The notes below the pieces were generated by a model. That model made no database searches, was not told the DNA's origin, and was given only the letters and a program-made list of their open reading frames with translations. A DNA stretch of 64,000 nucleotides. Origin: RYN-230 sp963813975 (GTDB taxonomy: Bacteria; Actinomycetota; Actinomycetes; Streptosporangiales; Streptosporangiaceae). Positions 1 through 7,280 of this stretch are shown piece after piece; position 1 is the stretch's first letter; each line of letters opens with the position of its first letter. The translations under genes were made by a program, and so were the position numbers. The stretch covers positions 1,674,001 through 1,738,000 of the forward strand of contig CAWFAP010000006.1 of assembly GCA_963813975.1 (NCBI GenBank), in the 5' to 3' direction.

Positions 1-652
1 CGCCCAGGCCCACGAGCACGCCGCAGCCCAGCGCCCCGGCCAGCCGCGTGGCGGAGCGGTCCGCGGCCCACGCCTTGGCCGTGGCACCGAGATCCAGGTG
101 CACGCCCGGGGGCAGGGTCAGCTGCCCTGACCCTTCGTCGAACCCGACCTGGCGCCAGCCGGGCACCGCGCGGACCGTCAGCCGGACCGGGGGGCCCGTG
201 TCGGGCAGCAGCGCGAAGTCACGGTCGTAACCGAGGGCCGACATCGCATCGGCCACGGTGGGGTCCACGTCCCCGTCGGTCAGCCGGGCCGAGCGCAGCG
301 CCACCGCGATCGCCTGCCCGAGCAGCGGGCTCACCTCGGCCGTGCTCACGCCGGCCTGCCCGGCAATCGCGCCGAGCCGCATTAGCTCGGAGTCGGGCCG
401 GAACCGGCTGCACGCCCGGTCCACCGCGTCCAGGTCCGCTTCGAGCAGGCGGCGGCCTTCGGCCAGCTGGCCCGGCTCGGTGACCAGCAGCCAGACCTGG
501 GTGCCCAGGGCCAGCCAGTCCGCGGCCACGGGGGACTCCGGCTCCTCCCGTGGATCCGTGGCCGGCCGGCCTGCGTCCGGCGTGCCTGGGTCTGGCATGT
601 CCGGGCCGGATGAGGCGGTGCCCTGGGCGGCGGGGCCGGGCGGGGGCATCAT
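1..652 (-). CDS. apbE: FAD:protein FMN transferase (ApbE family), 3' part outside window
   Basis: ApbE proteins attach FMN covalently to Thr or Ser of flavoproteins, usually outside the membrane, using FAD and Mg2+. About 217 codons are present and the frame is open at base 1, so the C-terminal third is missing. Family landmarks visible are SRFRPDSELMRL, DGDVDPTVADAMSALGYDRD and, at about residues 185-199, HLDLGATAKAWAADR, the usual FAD/metal-binding stretch. The first 40 or so residues are Pro/Gly-rich and show no lipobox. The start overlaps the stop of the Ser-rich gene (ATGA), so the two are probably translationally coupled; a second ATG follows directly at 649. Family assignment is by motif recognition. 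Confidence 0.9.
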   Translation of the reverse strand, partial: MMPPPGPAAQGTASSGPDMPDPGTPDAGRPATDPREEPESPVAADWLALGTQVWLLVTEPGQLAEGRRLLEADLDAVDRACSRFRPDSELMRLGAIAGQAGVSTAEVSPLLGQAIAVALRSARLTDGDVDPTVADAMSALGYDRDFALLPDTGPPVRLTVRAVPGWRQVGFDEGSGQLTLPPGVHLDLGATAKAWAADRSATRLAGALGCGVLVGLG

Positions 653-993
653 GAGCCGCCGGAGGTGGCACTGGCCGAGCCGGAACTGGATGAGGGCGCC
701 GAGGCGGACGACCGGATCGATCCCGACGAGGAGCTGCTCGTCCCCGCCGACGAGCTGCGGCTTCGGGACGACGAGCCGCTCGTGCCCGAGCCTCCGGCGG
801 TTGCATGCGACGAGGAGGAGCCCGCGGTGGACTTGGCCGGCGTGCTGGCCGTGGAGCCGGGGAGGGTAAAGGCCAGCCCGCCCGCCACGGCCAGGCCCAG
901 GACGCCGGTTCCGGCGGTCACGGCGCGGAGCCGGCTGCGAGCCCGCTCCCGGTTCACCACGGCCGTCACGGTGCGAGGGTCCCTGCGGTTCAT
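649..993 (-). CDS. Ser-rich single-pass membrane or exported protein
   Basis: This 114-residue protein has a basic N-terminus (MNRRDPRTVTAVVNRERARSR), one hydrophobic segment at about residues 22-44 and then a low-complexity Ser/Gly/Ala/Thr tail. The tail resembles an extracellular linker and I see no catalytic motif. The start was chosen because GGAAGGAG lies 6 bases upstream of the second of two adjacent ATGs; the first ATG (996) is too close to it. The gene overlaps apbE, so the tail could carry a Thr/Ser flavinylation target, but no clear flavinylation motif (S/T-G-A-S/T type) stands out. That link is inference. Function unknown. Confidence 0.7.
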   Translation of the reverse strand: MNRRDPRTVTAVVNRERARSRLRAVTAGTGVLGLAVAGGLAFTLPGSTASTPAKSTAGSSSSHATAGGSGTSGSSSRSRSSSAGTSSSSSGSIRSSASAPSSSSGSASATSGGS

Positions 994-1035
994 CATGTCT
1001 CCTTCCCGGAAACTAACCCCCCCAACTTCCCGCAA

Positions 1036-1358
1036 CGGCCTGTGGCCGGGGTTTCCGCTCCCTCTGCGGCAGCTCTGAATTCCGGCTCACCCGCGCTGGC
1101 CCTCGTGGGTGTTTCGCCACGCTGAACAGCCAGCCCATGGAGTCGCCGCCGCTGCGAACGCTGGTGCGGTCCCGGCTCGGCCGTCCCGGCGCGCCGCAGG
1201 TGCTGCTGGAGTTCGGCCGGGCCCGCACGGCTGCGGCCACCGCCCGGCGCCCTGTCGAGGACCTGATCCTCTAGGCCGTGCCGGGCTGGCCGGCTGCGCT
1301 GGCCTCTCCCCGAGGACCCGCGCCCGCTCATACGTGCTCGGGCTGGCCCGTGATTGAG
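1036..1358. other. Intergenic stretch upstream of the Ser-rich gene
   Basis: No convincing gene is visible. A 45-codon plus-strand frame (1137-1274, starting MESPPLRTLVRSRLG and ending VEDLIL) has moderate actinobacterial codon character but no clear ribosome site and no recognisable family. The remaining bases probably hold the promoter for the Ser-rich gene/apbE pair and the 3' end of the CYTH transcript. Confidence 0.4.
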
Positions 1359-1985
1359 CTACTCCGTGCCCAGGACCCGGGCCAGTTTCGAAGGGGACCG
1401 GGACAGCCTGGCCCCCGCCGCGGTCAGCCCGGCCTCCGCCGCGTCCAGCACCTTCCGGGTCCCGGACTTCAGCTCGACCTCAACCTCCCGCCAGGCGTCC
1501 TGCTGCCGCCAGCGCCCGGGGTCCGCTGGGTCGGGCCGCGACCCGGTGACCTGGTCGTCGGCCACCTCGGCGAGGACCTCCCCGGCCTTGTCCCGCAGCC
1601 GGTGCACCGTGCGGCGGGTCTCCAGCCGCGCGACCGGCCGGAGCGGCGCGCCGCCCGACCACGCGGCGACCCGGGCGGCGACCTCGTCAGGGACAGGCTG
1701 CCCCGGCGCGCCCAGCGGAAAATGCAGCTCACGCCGGGACTCCCCGCCGGCCGGGAGCTTGATGTGCCAGCCCGCGTCGTCGCCGCCGGTCCGGCGGCGC
1801 AGCGTGATGTGCGAGCCGATCAGCCGCAGGTCGCCGGTGTCGTAGTAGGTCGCGGCCAGGTGCTGGACATCGGGCGCGCTCATGCTGACGGCGCCCCCCG
1901 GCCCCGCCAGGTCCGGGAGAACGAACCCGGCGTCCACGTCATACTTGCGCTCGGTCTCGATCTGCTCCTGCTCACCAGTGGCCAT
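1359..1985 (-). CDS. CYTH domain protein (triphosphate tunnel enzyme family)
   Basis: The protein has 208 residues. Its N-terminal signature is IETERKYDV at about residues 9-17, the ExExK motif that in CYTH proteins binds the triphosphate and metal inside a beta-tunnel. Further conserved strands are TYYDTGDLRLIGSHITLRRR, WHIKLP, EVADDQVT and WREVEVELKSG. These acidic/basic strand repeats are typical of inorganic triphosphatases, thiamine triphosphatases and class IV adenylyl cyclases. Many actinobacterial versions carry a C-terminal CHAD domain binding polyphosphate; this one ends after the CYTH fold. The activity cannot be chosen from sequence; a triphosphatase is most likely. No strong ribosome site is visible before the ATG. 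Confidence 0.85.
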   Translation of the reverse strand: MATGEQEQIETERKYDVDAGFVLPDLAGPGGAVSMSAPDVQHLAATYYDTGDLRLIGSHITLRRRTGGDDAGWHIKLPAGGESRRELHFPLGAPGQPVPDEVAARVAAWSGGAPLRPVARLETRRTVHRLRDKAGEVLAEVADDQVTGSRPDPADPGRWRQQDAWREVEVELKSGTRKVLDAAEAGLTAAGARLSRSPSKLARVLGTE

Positions 1986-2214
1986 GATCTGAGGCTACGA
2001 GGCCCCGTGTTGCCGCGGGAACCGGCGGGGGCCACAAGCCGGCCGAGCCGAATTCTCCCCTGTGACGGCAAACGCGCAGCCAGCGATGTTGCCGGGCCGC
2101 GTGTTTGCCCGGTGATTCCGAGATCACAATGCCAAACTGCGTGGTGACGTTTTGTATGCGGGGCAGCGCCGGCGGGAGTCGGGACCGGGCTGGCGGGTAA
2201 CGGGGGAACGCGCA

Positions 2215-3054
2215 ATGGGTCTCATCACGGATGTGCACGACGTGGTCGAAGGGTACGAAGCGGTCGCCCTTCCGCTGCTGCAAGAGGAGCCGTCGGGAAC
2301 GCACGGCCTGGACGGGGCGGTGCTCCGCCGGCGCAGCGCCCGCCCGACCAAGCGGGCGGTGATCTACCTGCACTGCATGAGCGACTCGTTCGTGCCGGCC
2401 GACCTGGCCAGCTGGTACACGGAACGGGGGTTCCACTTCTACGTCGCCGACCTGCGGCGGCTGGGGGATCCGGGCCGCCCCGCCGCCGAGAACCACGCTG
2501 AGGAACTGGGAGAATACCTCGCCTGCCTGGACACGGCCGTGCAGCACGTGCGGGAAACGGACGGCATCGAGACCGTGGTCCTGTGCGCGCACGCCACCGG
2601 GGCGATCATCGCCGCGCTCTGGTGCCACGCCCGGCGGGATAGCCAGGCCGTGGACGCGCTCGTCCTGGCCAGCCCGTCGCTGCGGGCCGGCTCGTGGCTC
2701 ACCCGGACGGTGGGCCGCCGGGTCACCGTGCCCAGCCGACGTTCCCCGCCGCTGCTCACGGTGGCCCGCCGCCGGGTCCGGCGCGGCCTGGACATTAGCT
2801 GCCCGGTCCTGGTGCTCTGCCCGTCCGCGGACTGGGATGCGCCAGGTGGCACCGGCGGGCTGTTCGCCCGGCCGGTCGCGGGCGGCCAGGCCACGATCAG
2901 GCTCGGCGCGCACGTGACCTGGCTCAGGCTCGAAGGGGCCCAGCCCGGGCAGGCGCTGCCCGGCGGGGCGGCGGCCCGCAAGCGCGTGTTCGATGAACTC
3001 GCGCGCTGGCTGAGCGCCTACCTGTCCGGCCAGATCCGCGATCAGCTGCTTTAG
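2215..3054 (+). CDS. Alpha/beta hydrolase-fold protein with altered nucleophile elbow
   Basis: A 279-residue protein of the serine aminopeptidase/lysophospholipase-like alpha/beta hydrolase class. The fold is seen in AVIYLHCMSDSFVPADLASWYTERGFHFYVADLR, VVLCAHATGAIIAALW and PVLVLCPSADWD. The elbow that normally reads G-x-S-x-G is A-H-A-T-G here, with Ala at residue 127 where the nucleophilic Ser should be (codon GCC at 2593). Either it is not a hydrolase, or it is a pseudoenzyme. The ATG at 2215 follows GGGGGAACGCGCA; an in-frame upstream ATG at 2152 lacks a better site. It stands alone between the CYTH gene and a convergent oxidoreductase. Confidence 0.8.
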   Translation: MGLITDVHDVVEGYEAVALPLLQEEPSGTHGLDGAVLRRRSARPTKRAVIYLHCMSDSFVPADLASWYTERGFHFYVADLRRLGDPGRPAAENHAEELGEYLACLDTAVQHVRETDGIETVVLCAHATGAIIAALWCHARRDSQAVDALVLASPSLRAGSWLTRTVGRRVTVPSRRSPPLLTVARRRVRRGLDISCPVLVLCPSADWDAPGGTGGLFARPVAGGQATIRLGAHVTWLRLEGAQPGQALPGGAAARKRVFDELARWLSAYLSGQIRDQLL

Positions 3055-3092
3055 CGCTGCTGGCCTGGGCCCGCGGTTGGCCCGCTGTCCTG

Positions 3093-3114
3093 GGGCCGCC
3101 GTCGCGGGCGGCCC
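3093..3114. terminator. Hairpin between convergent genes
   Basis: GGGCCGCC and GGCGGCCC form an 8-bp perfect stem with a 6-base loop between the hydrolase and the oxidoreductase stops. No T-run follows, which is usual in GC-rich actinobacteria. It could serve both strands. Confidence 0.5.
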
Positions 3115-3210
3115 GATCCCGGGGGGCGGGCGCCGCCGGTGTGGGGCGGCCTGCCCGGGGCGCCGGCAGCGGTGAGGGAGCGGGGTGGTGGTTTTCGTTG
3201 CGGAGGAATG

Positions 3211-5013
3211 TCAGCTGACGGACACGGTGACGCTCGGGTAGCCGCTCGCCCCGTTGGGTTCGGGTGGCTCCTGCACCGGCGTCTGCGTGTAGCCCGTCGC
3301 GTCGGTGGCCCGCGCCTCGATCAGGTGGGTGCCGCGCGCCGCGTCCCAGTCCCAGACCCACTGGCGCCAGGTGTCGATCCCGGGCACCGAGGCCAGCCGG
3401 GCCTGGTGCCATGGCCCGCGGTCCACCCGCACGTGCACCGCGTCGATCCCCTTGTGCTGGGCCCAGGCCACCCCGGCCACCTGCGTCCGGCCCGCGGACA
3501 CCGAGCCGCCCGGCACGTCGATGCGCGACTCCGTCTTGATCGGTGCCTGCTGTGACCAGCCGCGCTGCGCCCAGTAGGCGAGCTCGCCGCGGAAGGTGGT
3601 CACCTTGATGTCGGTGACCCACTTGGTGGCGGACACGTAGCCGTACAGGCCGGGGGTCACCATCCGCGCCGGGAAGCCGTGCGCGACCGGCAGCGGCGCG
3701 CCGTTCATGGCCACCGCGAGCAGCGCATCCCGGCCGTCCATGATCGTGGCCAGCGGCGTGCCGGAGGTGAAGCCGTCGACCGAGGTGCACAGCAGCTGCT
3801 CGGCGCCGGCCCGGGGCCGCGCTTCCCGCAGCAGGCTGGCCAGGCTGGCGCCGAGCCACTTGGCGTTCCCGATGTACGGGCCGGCGACCGGGTTCGAGAC
3901 GCAGCACAAGGTGATGTAGTCCTCGATCAGGGGGCGCTTCAGCAGCTCATGGAAGTCGAGGGTGATCTCGCGCTCCACCATCCCGTGAATGCGCAGCTGC
4001 CAGGACTGCGGTGCCACCTGGGGGACGAGCAGCGCGGTGTCCACCCGGTAGAAGGAGGAGTTCGGGGTGATGAACGAGCTCAGGCCCTTGATCCCGAGAT
4101 CCACGCCGCTGGGCAGCGGCGGCACCGGGTGAACGGCCTTCGGGAACCGGATGTGGGCCAGGGCGGTGGACACGCTGGAGCGCTCTGAGAGGGCCCGGCC
4201 GCCCAGGGTGCCGACACCCCCGGCCGCGAGAGCCACCACGCCGGCGGTCAGGAAGCTGCGGCGGCCAGGCTGCCAGGGGGCCGGGCGCTGGTCGTCCGTC
4301 GTCGGCGGGCCGCTGCGGCCCCGGGAGACGGGCCGAGGCGGCCCGGCTGCCTGCCCGGCGGGGCCCGGGGCCGGGACAGGGGAATCGGCTCCGGCCGGGT
4401 CGGCGGGCACGGTGAAGTCGGGTGGCGGGGTGACGCCCCGGGGCCGCGCCGCCCGCGGGGCAGCCACCTGGCCCGTGCTGGGGGAAACGGCCCCGCGCGG
4501 GGCCCGGCCCCCGGCCGCGCGGACCAGCAGCGACAGCGCGTACGCCCCGGCCAGGGCGCCGATCAGGGTGGGCAGCACGTCCACCAGTGCCGCGTCCGGC
4601 CGGGTCAGCGCGGCGGCCAGGCCGATGACCGCGAAGATGGCGAGCCCGATGTAGCCGTTGCGCAGGTTCCGCATCGCGGCAATGCCGATGGCCGCGGAGA
4701 ACACCGCGAGGACCACCAGGATGCCGATGATCAGCGCAGTCTTGTCGTGCGAGCCGAACGCCGAGATGGCAAAATTCTTGACGGCGGCCGGGGTGCGGTC
4801 GATGGCGGCGCTGCCGACGGCCGCGACAGGCGACCCCTGTGGCCGGCCAATCCCGGCAACCAGCTGGCTCACCCCGAGCGCGACCCAGGCCATCAGCAGG
4901 CCTACAAGAACCCCACGCCACGCCGCGGGCGAGTCAGAATGATCTCTCACAAGGTCTATTCGTAGCCGACGGCGATGCGGATTGCCGCGGATCAGCCCCG
5001 ACGGCCAAGCCAC
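3211..5013 (-). CDS. Membrane-anchored molybdopterin-dependent oxidoreductase (sulfite oxidase fold)
   Basis: The first 180 residues contain about four hydrophobic segments (GVLVGLLMAWVALGVSQLV, ALIIGILVVLAVFSAAIGI, YIGLAIFAVIGLAAAL, TLIGALAGAYALSLLV). A Pro/Gly/Ala-rich linker and another hydrophobic stretch follow RRSFLTAG. The catalytic domain has ITLCCVSNPVAG, holding the Cys that ligates molybdenum, then GFPARMVTPGLYGYVSATKW and a C-terminal Ig-like dimerisation domain. Substrate unknown; this group sits near SigK/RskA loci in actinobacteria. The GTG at 5013 leaves only 32 bp to the divergent sigma gene; a GTG at 4950 (VRDHSDSPAAWRG) better fits the usual short N-terminus, so the start is uncertain. 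Confidence 0.85.
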   Translation of the reverse strand: MAWPSGLIRGNPHRRRLRIDLVRDHSDSPAAWRGVLVGLLMAWVALGVSQLVAGIGRPQGSPVAAVGSAAIDRTPAAVKNFAISAFGSHDKTALIIGILVVLAVFSAAIGIAAMRNLRNGYIGLAIFAVIGLAAALTRPDAALVDVLPTLIGALAGAYALSLLVRAAGGRAPRGAVSPSTGQVAAPRAARPRGVTPPPDFTVPADPAGADSPVPAPGPAGQAAGPPRPVSRGRSGPPTTDDQRPAPWQPGRRSFLTAGVVALAAGGVGTLGGRALSERSSVSTALAHIRFPKAVHPVPPLPSGVDLGIKGLSSFITPNSSFYRVDTALLVPQVAPQSWQLRIHGMVEREITLDFHELLKRPLIEDYITLCCVSNPVAGPYIGNAKWLGASLASLLREARPRAGAEQLLCTSVDGFTSGTPLATIMDGRDALLAVAMNGAPLPVAHGFPARMVTPGLYGYVSATKWVTDIKVTTFRGELAYWAQRGWSQQAPIKTESRIDVPGGSVSAGRTQVAGVAWAQHKGIDAVHVRVDRGPWHQARLASVPGIDTWRQWVWDWDAARGTHLIEARATDATGYTQTPVQEPPEPNGASGYPSVTVSVS

Positions 5014-5045
5014 CGGGGTTCCGGCGACGAATAAAGGACATGCGG

Positions 5046-5681
5046 ATGACCGACAGCCAGCCGTGGCCCCCGGCCGGAGGCCAGGGCGCGGGCGGGCCCG
5101 GGGCAGGGGAGCCAGGCCCCGGGGGGAAGGCTGGCGGCCGTGATCCCGGCGAGCTGGGCGCGCTGCTCGGCCAGGTGGCCCGCGGTGACGAGGCCGCGTT
5201 CGGGGCGGTCTACACGCGGGTCGCGGCCCACGTGTTCGGCGTCGCGCGCAGCGTGGTGCGTGATCCGGCCCAGGCCGAGGAGGTCGCCCAGGAAGTCCTG
5301 CTGGAAGTGTGGCGGGACGCGGCGCGTTTCGACGCGAGCCGGGGCACCGCGATGGCCTGGGTGATGACCCTTGCTCACCGGCGGTCCGTGGACCGGGTCC
5401 GGTCCGAGCAGGCCTCGTCCAACCGTGAGCAGCGCGCGGCCCGGGCCGACGTCTCCTACGACGTGGTGACGGAGACCGTCGCCGCGCGGCTCGACGCCGA
5501 GCGGGTCCGCCGCTGCCTCGGCTCGCTCACCCCGCTGCAGCAGGAGTCGATCACGCTCGCGTACTACCGGGGCTGCACCTACCGGGAGGTTGCCGGGGTG
5601 CTGAAGGTGCCGGTGGGGACGGTTAAGACGCGGATGCGCGACGGCCTGATCCGGCTCCGCGATTGCCTGGGGGTGGACTAG
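5046..5681 (+). CDS. sigK: ECF RNA polymerase sigma factor, SigK type
   Basis: A 211-residue ECF sigma factor. After a Gly/Pro-rich lead of about 35 residues come region 2 (FGAVYTRVAAHVFGVARSVVRDPAQAEEVAQEVLLEVWRDA, then AWVMTLAHRRSVDRVRS) and region 4 (LTPLQQESITLAYYRGCTYREVAGVLKVPVGTVKTRMRDGL, a helix-turn-helix for the -35 element). The second of two ATGs (5040, 5046) was chosen because AAAGGA lies 7 bases before it. The stop is followed at once by the anti-sigma gene, and the molybdopterin oxidoreductase diverges upstream. SigK in mycobacteria is held by membrane RskA until regulated proteolysis; by family the same is expected here. Confidence 0.9.
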   Translation: MTDSQPWPPAGGQGAGGPGAGEPGPGGKAGGRDPGELGALLGQVARGDEAAFGAVYTRVAAHVFGVARSVVRDPAQAEEVAQEVLLEVWRDAARFDASRGTAMAWVMTLAHRRSVDRVRSEQASSNREQRAARADVSYDVVTETVAARLDAERVRRCLGSLTPLQQESITLAYYRGCTYREVAGVLKVPVGTVKTRMRDGLIRLRDCLGVD

Positions 5682-6458
5682 GTGGTGACCAGGTTCGGGT
5701 TCCGCCGCACCGACCCGCACACGCTGGCGGGCGCCTACGCCCTCGACGCCCTGGGCGAAGCCGACCGGGCGCGTTTCGAGCGGCATCTCGGCGGCTGCCC
5801 CTCCTGCGCCCAGGAAGTCCTGGGGCTGCGGGAGGCCACCGCCCGGCTGGCGGACACGCTGGCCAGCGAGCCGCCCGACGGGATGCGCGAGCAGGTGATG
5901 GCCGCCGCAGCCCGGACCCGGCAGAACCCGCCCGCGATCCCGCCGGCCCGGGCCGCGTGGCCCGGCCGGTCCGGGTGGCCGGCCCCGGCCGCGGGGCGGG
6001 GGCGGCGGTGGGGGATCGCGGCCGCCTGCGGGGTGCTGGCCCTCGCGCTGGTGCTCGGCGGTTTCGCCTGGCGCACCGAGCAGCAGCTCAACCAGATGCG
6101 GGCCCGCAGCCGCGCCCTCGCCACGGTGCTGAACGCGCCCGACGCCAGCATGATGACGGTGACAGCCACCACCCGGGGGACCGCGACGATCGTCATGTCA
6201 CACCGGGCCCGGGCACTCGTCTTCACGGCCGCCCGGCTGCCCGCGTTGGCGTCTTCTCAGCGTTATGAGCTGTGGCTGATGGATCACGCCGGGGCGCACG
6301 CGGCGGGCATGCTGCCCGAGCCGCATGCCGGGATGACCCCCCCGGTCATCGTGTCCGGGCTCCGGTCGGGCGATAAGTTCGCGGTGTCGGCCGAGCCCGC
6401 CGCCGGGAGCAGCAGCCCCACGTCGCGGATGATCCTGAAACTCGCCCTGCCCTCGTGA
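5682..6458 (+). CDS. rskA: Anti-sigma-K factor, RskA family
   Basis: The protein has 258 residues. The cytoplasmic N-terminal anti-sigma domain carries the zinc motif H35-x3-C39-x2-C42 (RHLGGCPSCAQEV). A Pro/Ala-rich linker precedes one transmembrane helix at about residues 108-128 (WGIAAACGVLALALVLGGFAW), followed by the extracytoplasmic RskA domain (RYELWLMDHAG, GDKFAVSAEPAAGS). It should bind SigK and release it upon site-1/site-2 proteolysis. Its GTG start directly follows the sigK stop with no spacer, so the pair is co-translated. A hairpin follows the stop. Confidence 0.9.
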   Translation: MVTRFGFRRTDPHTLAGAYALDALGEADRARFERHLGGCPSCAQEVLGLREATARLADTLASEPPDGMREQVMAAAARTRQNPPAIPPARAAWPGRSGWPAPAAGRGRRWGIAAACGVLALALVLGGFAWRTEQQLNQMRARSRALATVLNAPDASMMTVTATTRGTATIVMSHRARALVFTAARLPALASSQRYELWLMDHAGAHAAGMLPEPHAGMTPPVIVSGLRSGDKFAVSAEPAAGSSSPTSRMILKLALPS

Positions 6459-6463
6459 TCGCT

Positions 6464-6486
6464 CCCGCCGCCGGGACTGCGGCGGG
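6464..6486 (+). terminator. Hairpin after rskA
   Basis: CCCGCCGC and GCGGCGGG form an 8-bp perfect stem with a 7-base loop six bases after the rskA stop, followed by CCGTTTCC. It probably ends the sigK-rskA transcript. Confidence 0.6.
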
Positions 6487-6513
6487 CCGTTTCCGCTGGG
6501 GTCAGCGGCAGGC

Positions 6514-6519
6514 TAACGT
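6514..6519 (+). promoter_or_regulatory. -10-like element before the zinc-ribbon gene, possible leaderless start
   Basis: TAACGT fits the actinobacterial TAnnnT -10 pattern and ends 8 bases before the GTG at 6528. That spacing would place the transcription start at or next to the start codon. I see no good -35 element. Inference from motif and spacing. Confidence 0.35.
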
Positions 6520-6527
6520 GGGGACCC

Positions 6528-7268
6528 GTGAAAGCATCTCCCGAGGCGCAGCAGCGGCTGCTTGAGTTGGCCGATCTCGACGCCGAGCTGAACCGCCTGG
6601 ATCACCGGCGGCGCACGCTCCCCGAGATCGAGGAAGCCGATCGGATCGAGGCCCGGGATCGCGAGCTGCACGACGAGATAGTCGCCCGGGAAGCCGAGGA
6701 GAAGGATCTCGCCCGCGAGCAGAGTAAGGCCGAGGCGGACGTCGATCAGGTCCGGACCAGGGTGGACCGGGACCGCAAGCGCCTCGACGGCGGCCAGGTC
6801 TCCTCGGCCCGGGAGCTGGAGAACCTCCAGTCGGAGATCGCCTCGCTGGTGCGCAGGCAGTCGGACCTCGAAGAAATCGTCCTCGACGTGATGGAGCGCC
6901 GCGAAACCACGCAGAGCCGCCGGGACTCCCTGGCCGGCGAGCGGTCCGGGCTGGCCGGGCAGCTCCAGGACGTCGTCGCCCGCCGGGACGCCGCGCTGGC
7001 CGGGATCGCCGAGGAGGCGGGCAAGGCGCGCGGCGAGCGGGCGGAGGTCGTGGCCAAGGAGCCCGCCGACCTGATGGCGCTGTACGAGAAGCTGCGGGAA
7101 CAGCACGGGGTGGGTGCGGCGGCCCTGCGCGGCGGCCGCTGCCAGGGCTGTCATCTCTCGCTGAACACCGTCGACCTGAACCGGATCCGGGCCGCCGACC
7201 CGGACGAGGTGCTGCGCTGCGAGGAGTGCCGGCGGATCCTGGTCCGGATTCCCGAGTCCGGGTTGTGA
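6528..7268 (+). CDS. C4-type zinc ribbon coiled-coil protein (Rv2229c type)
   Basis: A 246-residue protein whose first 190 residues are almost entirely charged heptad coiled coil. A C-terminal zinc ribbon follows with C205-x2-C208 (GGRCQGCHLSL) and C231-x2-C234 (RCEECRRIL). This domain order is standard for the actinobacterial family encoded just before the RNase HI/phosphatase gene. The molecular role is not established; nucleic-acid binding or a scaffold role is usually suggested. The neighbour starts 12 bases after its stop, and rnpB follows, so the three form an RNA-processing neighbourhood. The GTG start has only a weak upstream ribosome site and may be leaderless. Confidence 0.9.
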   Translation: MKASPEAQQRLLELADLDAELNRLDHRRRTLPEIEEADRIEARDRELHDEIVAREAEEKDLAREQSKAEADVDQVRTRVDRDRKRLDGGQVSSARELENLQSEIASLVRRQSDLEEIVLDVMERRETTQSRRDSLAGERSGLAGQLQDVVARRDAALAGIAEEAGKARGERAEVVAKEPADLMALYEKLREQHGVGAAALRGGRCQGCHLSLNTVDLNRIRAADPDEVLRCEECRRILVRIPESGL

Positions 7269-7280
7269 CGGGCCGCCCCG

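Noticed and set aside
219..806. Arg/Pro-rich minus frame over apbE
   Set aside because: The overlapping frame 1-652 carries clear ApbE motifs; this one is a shadow.
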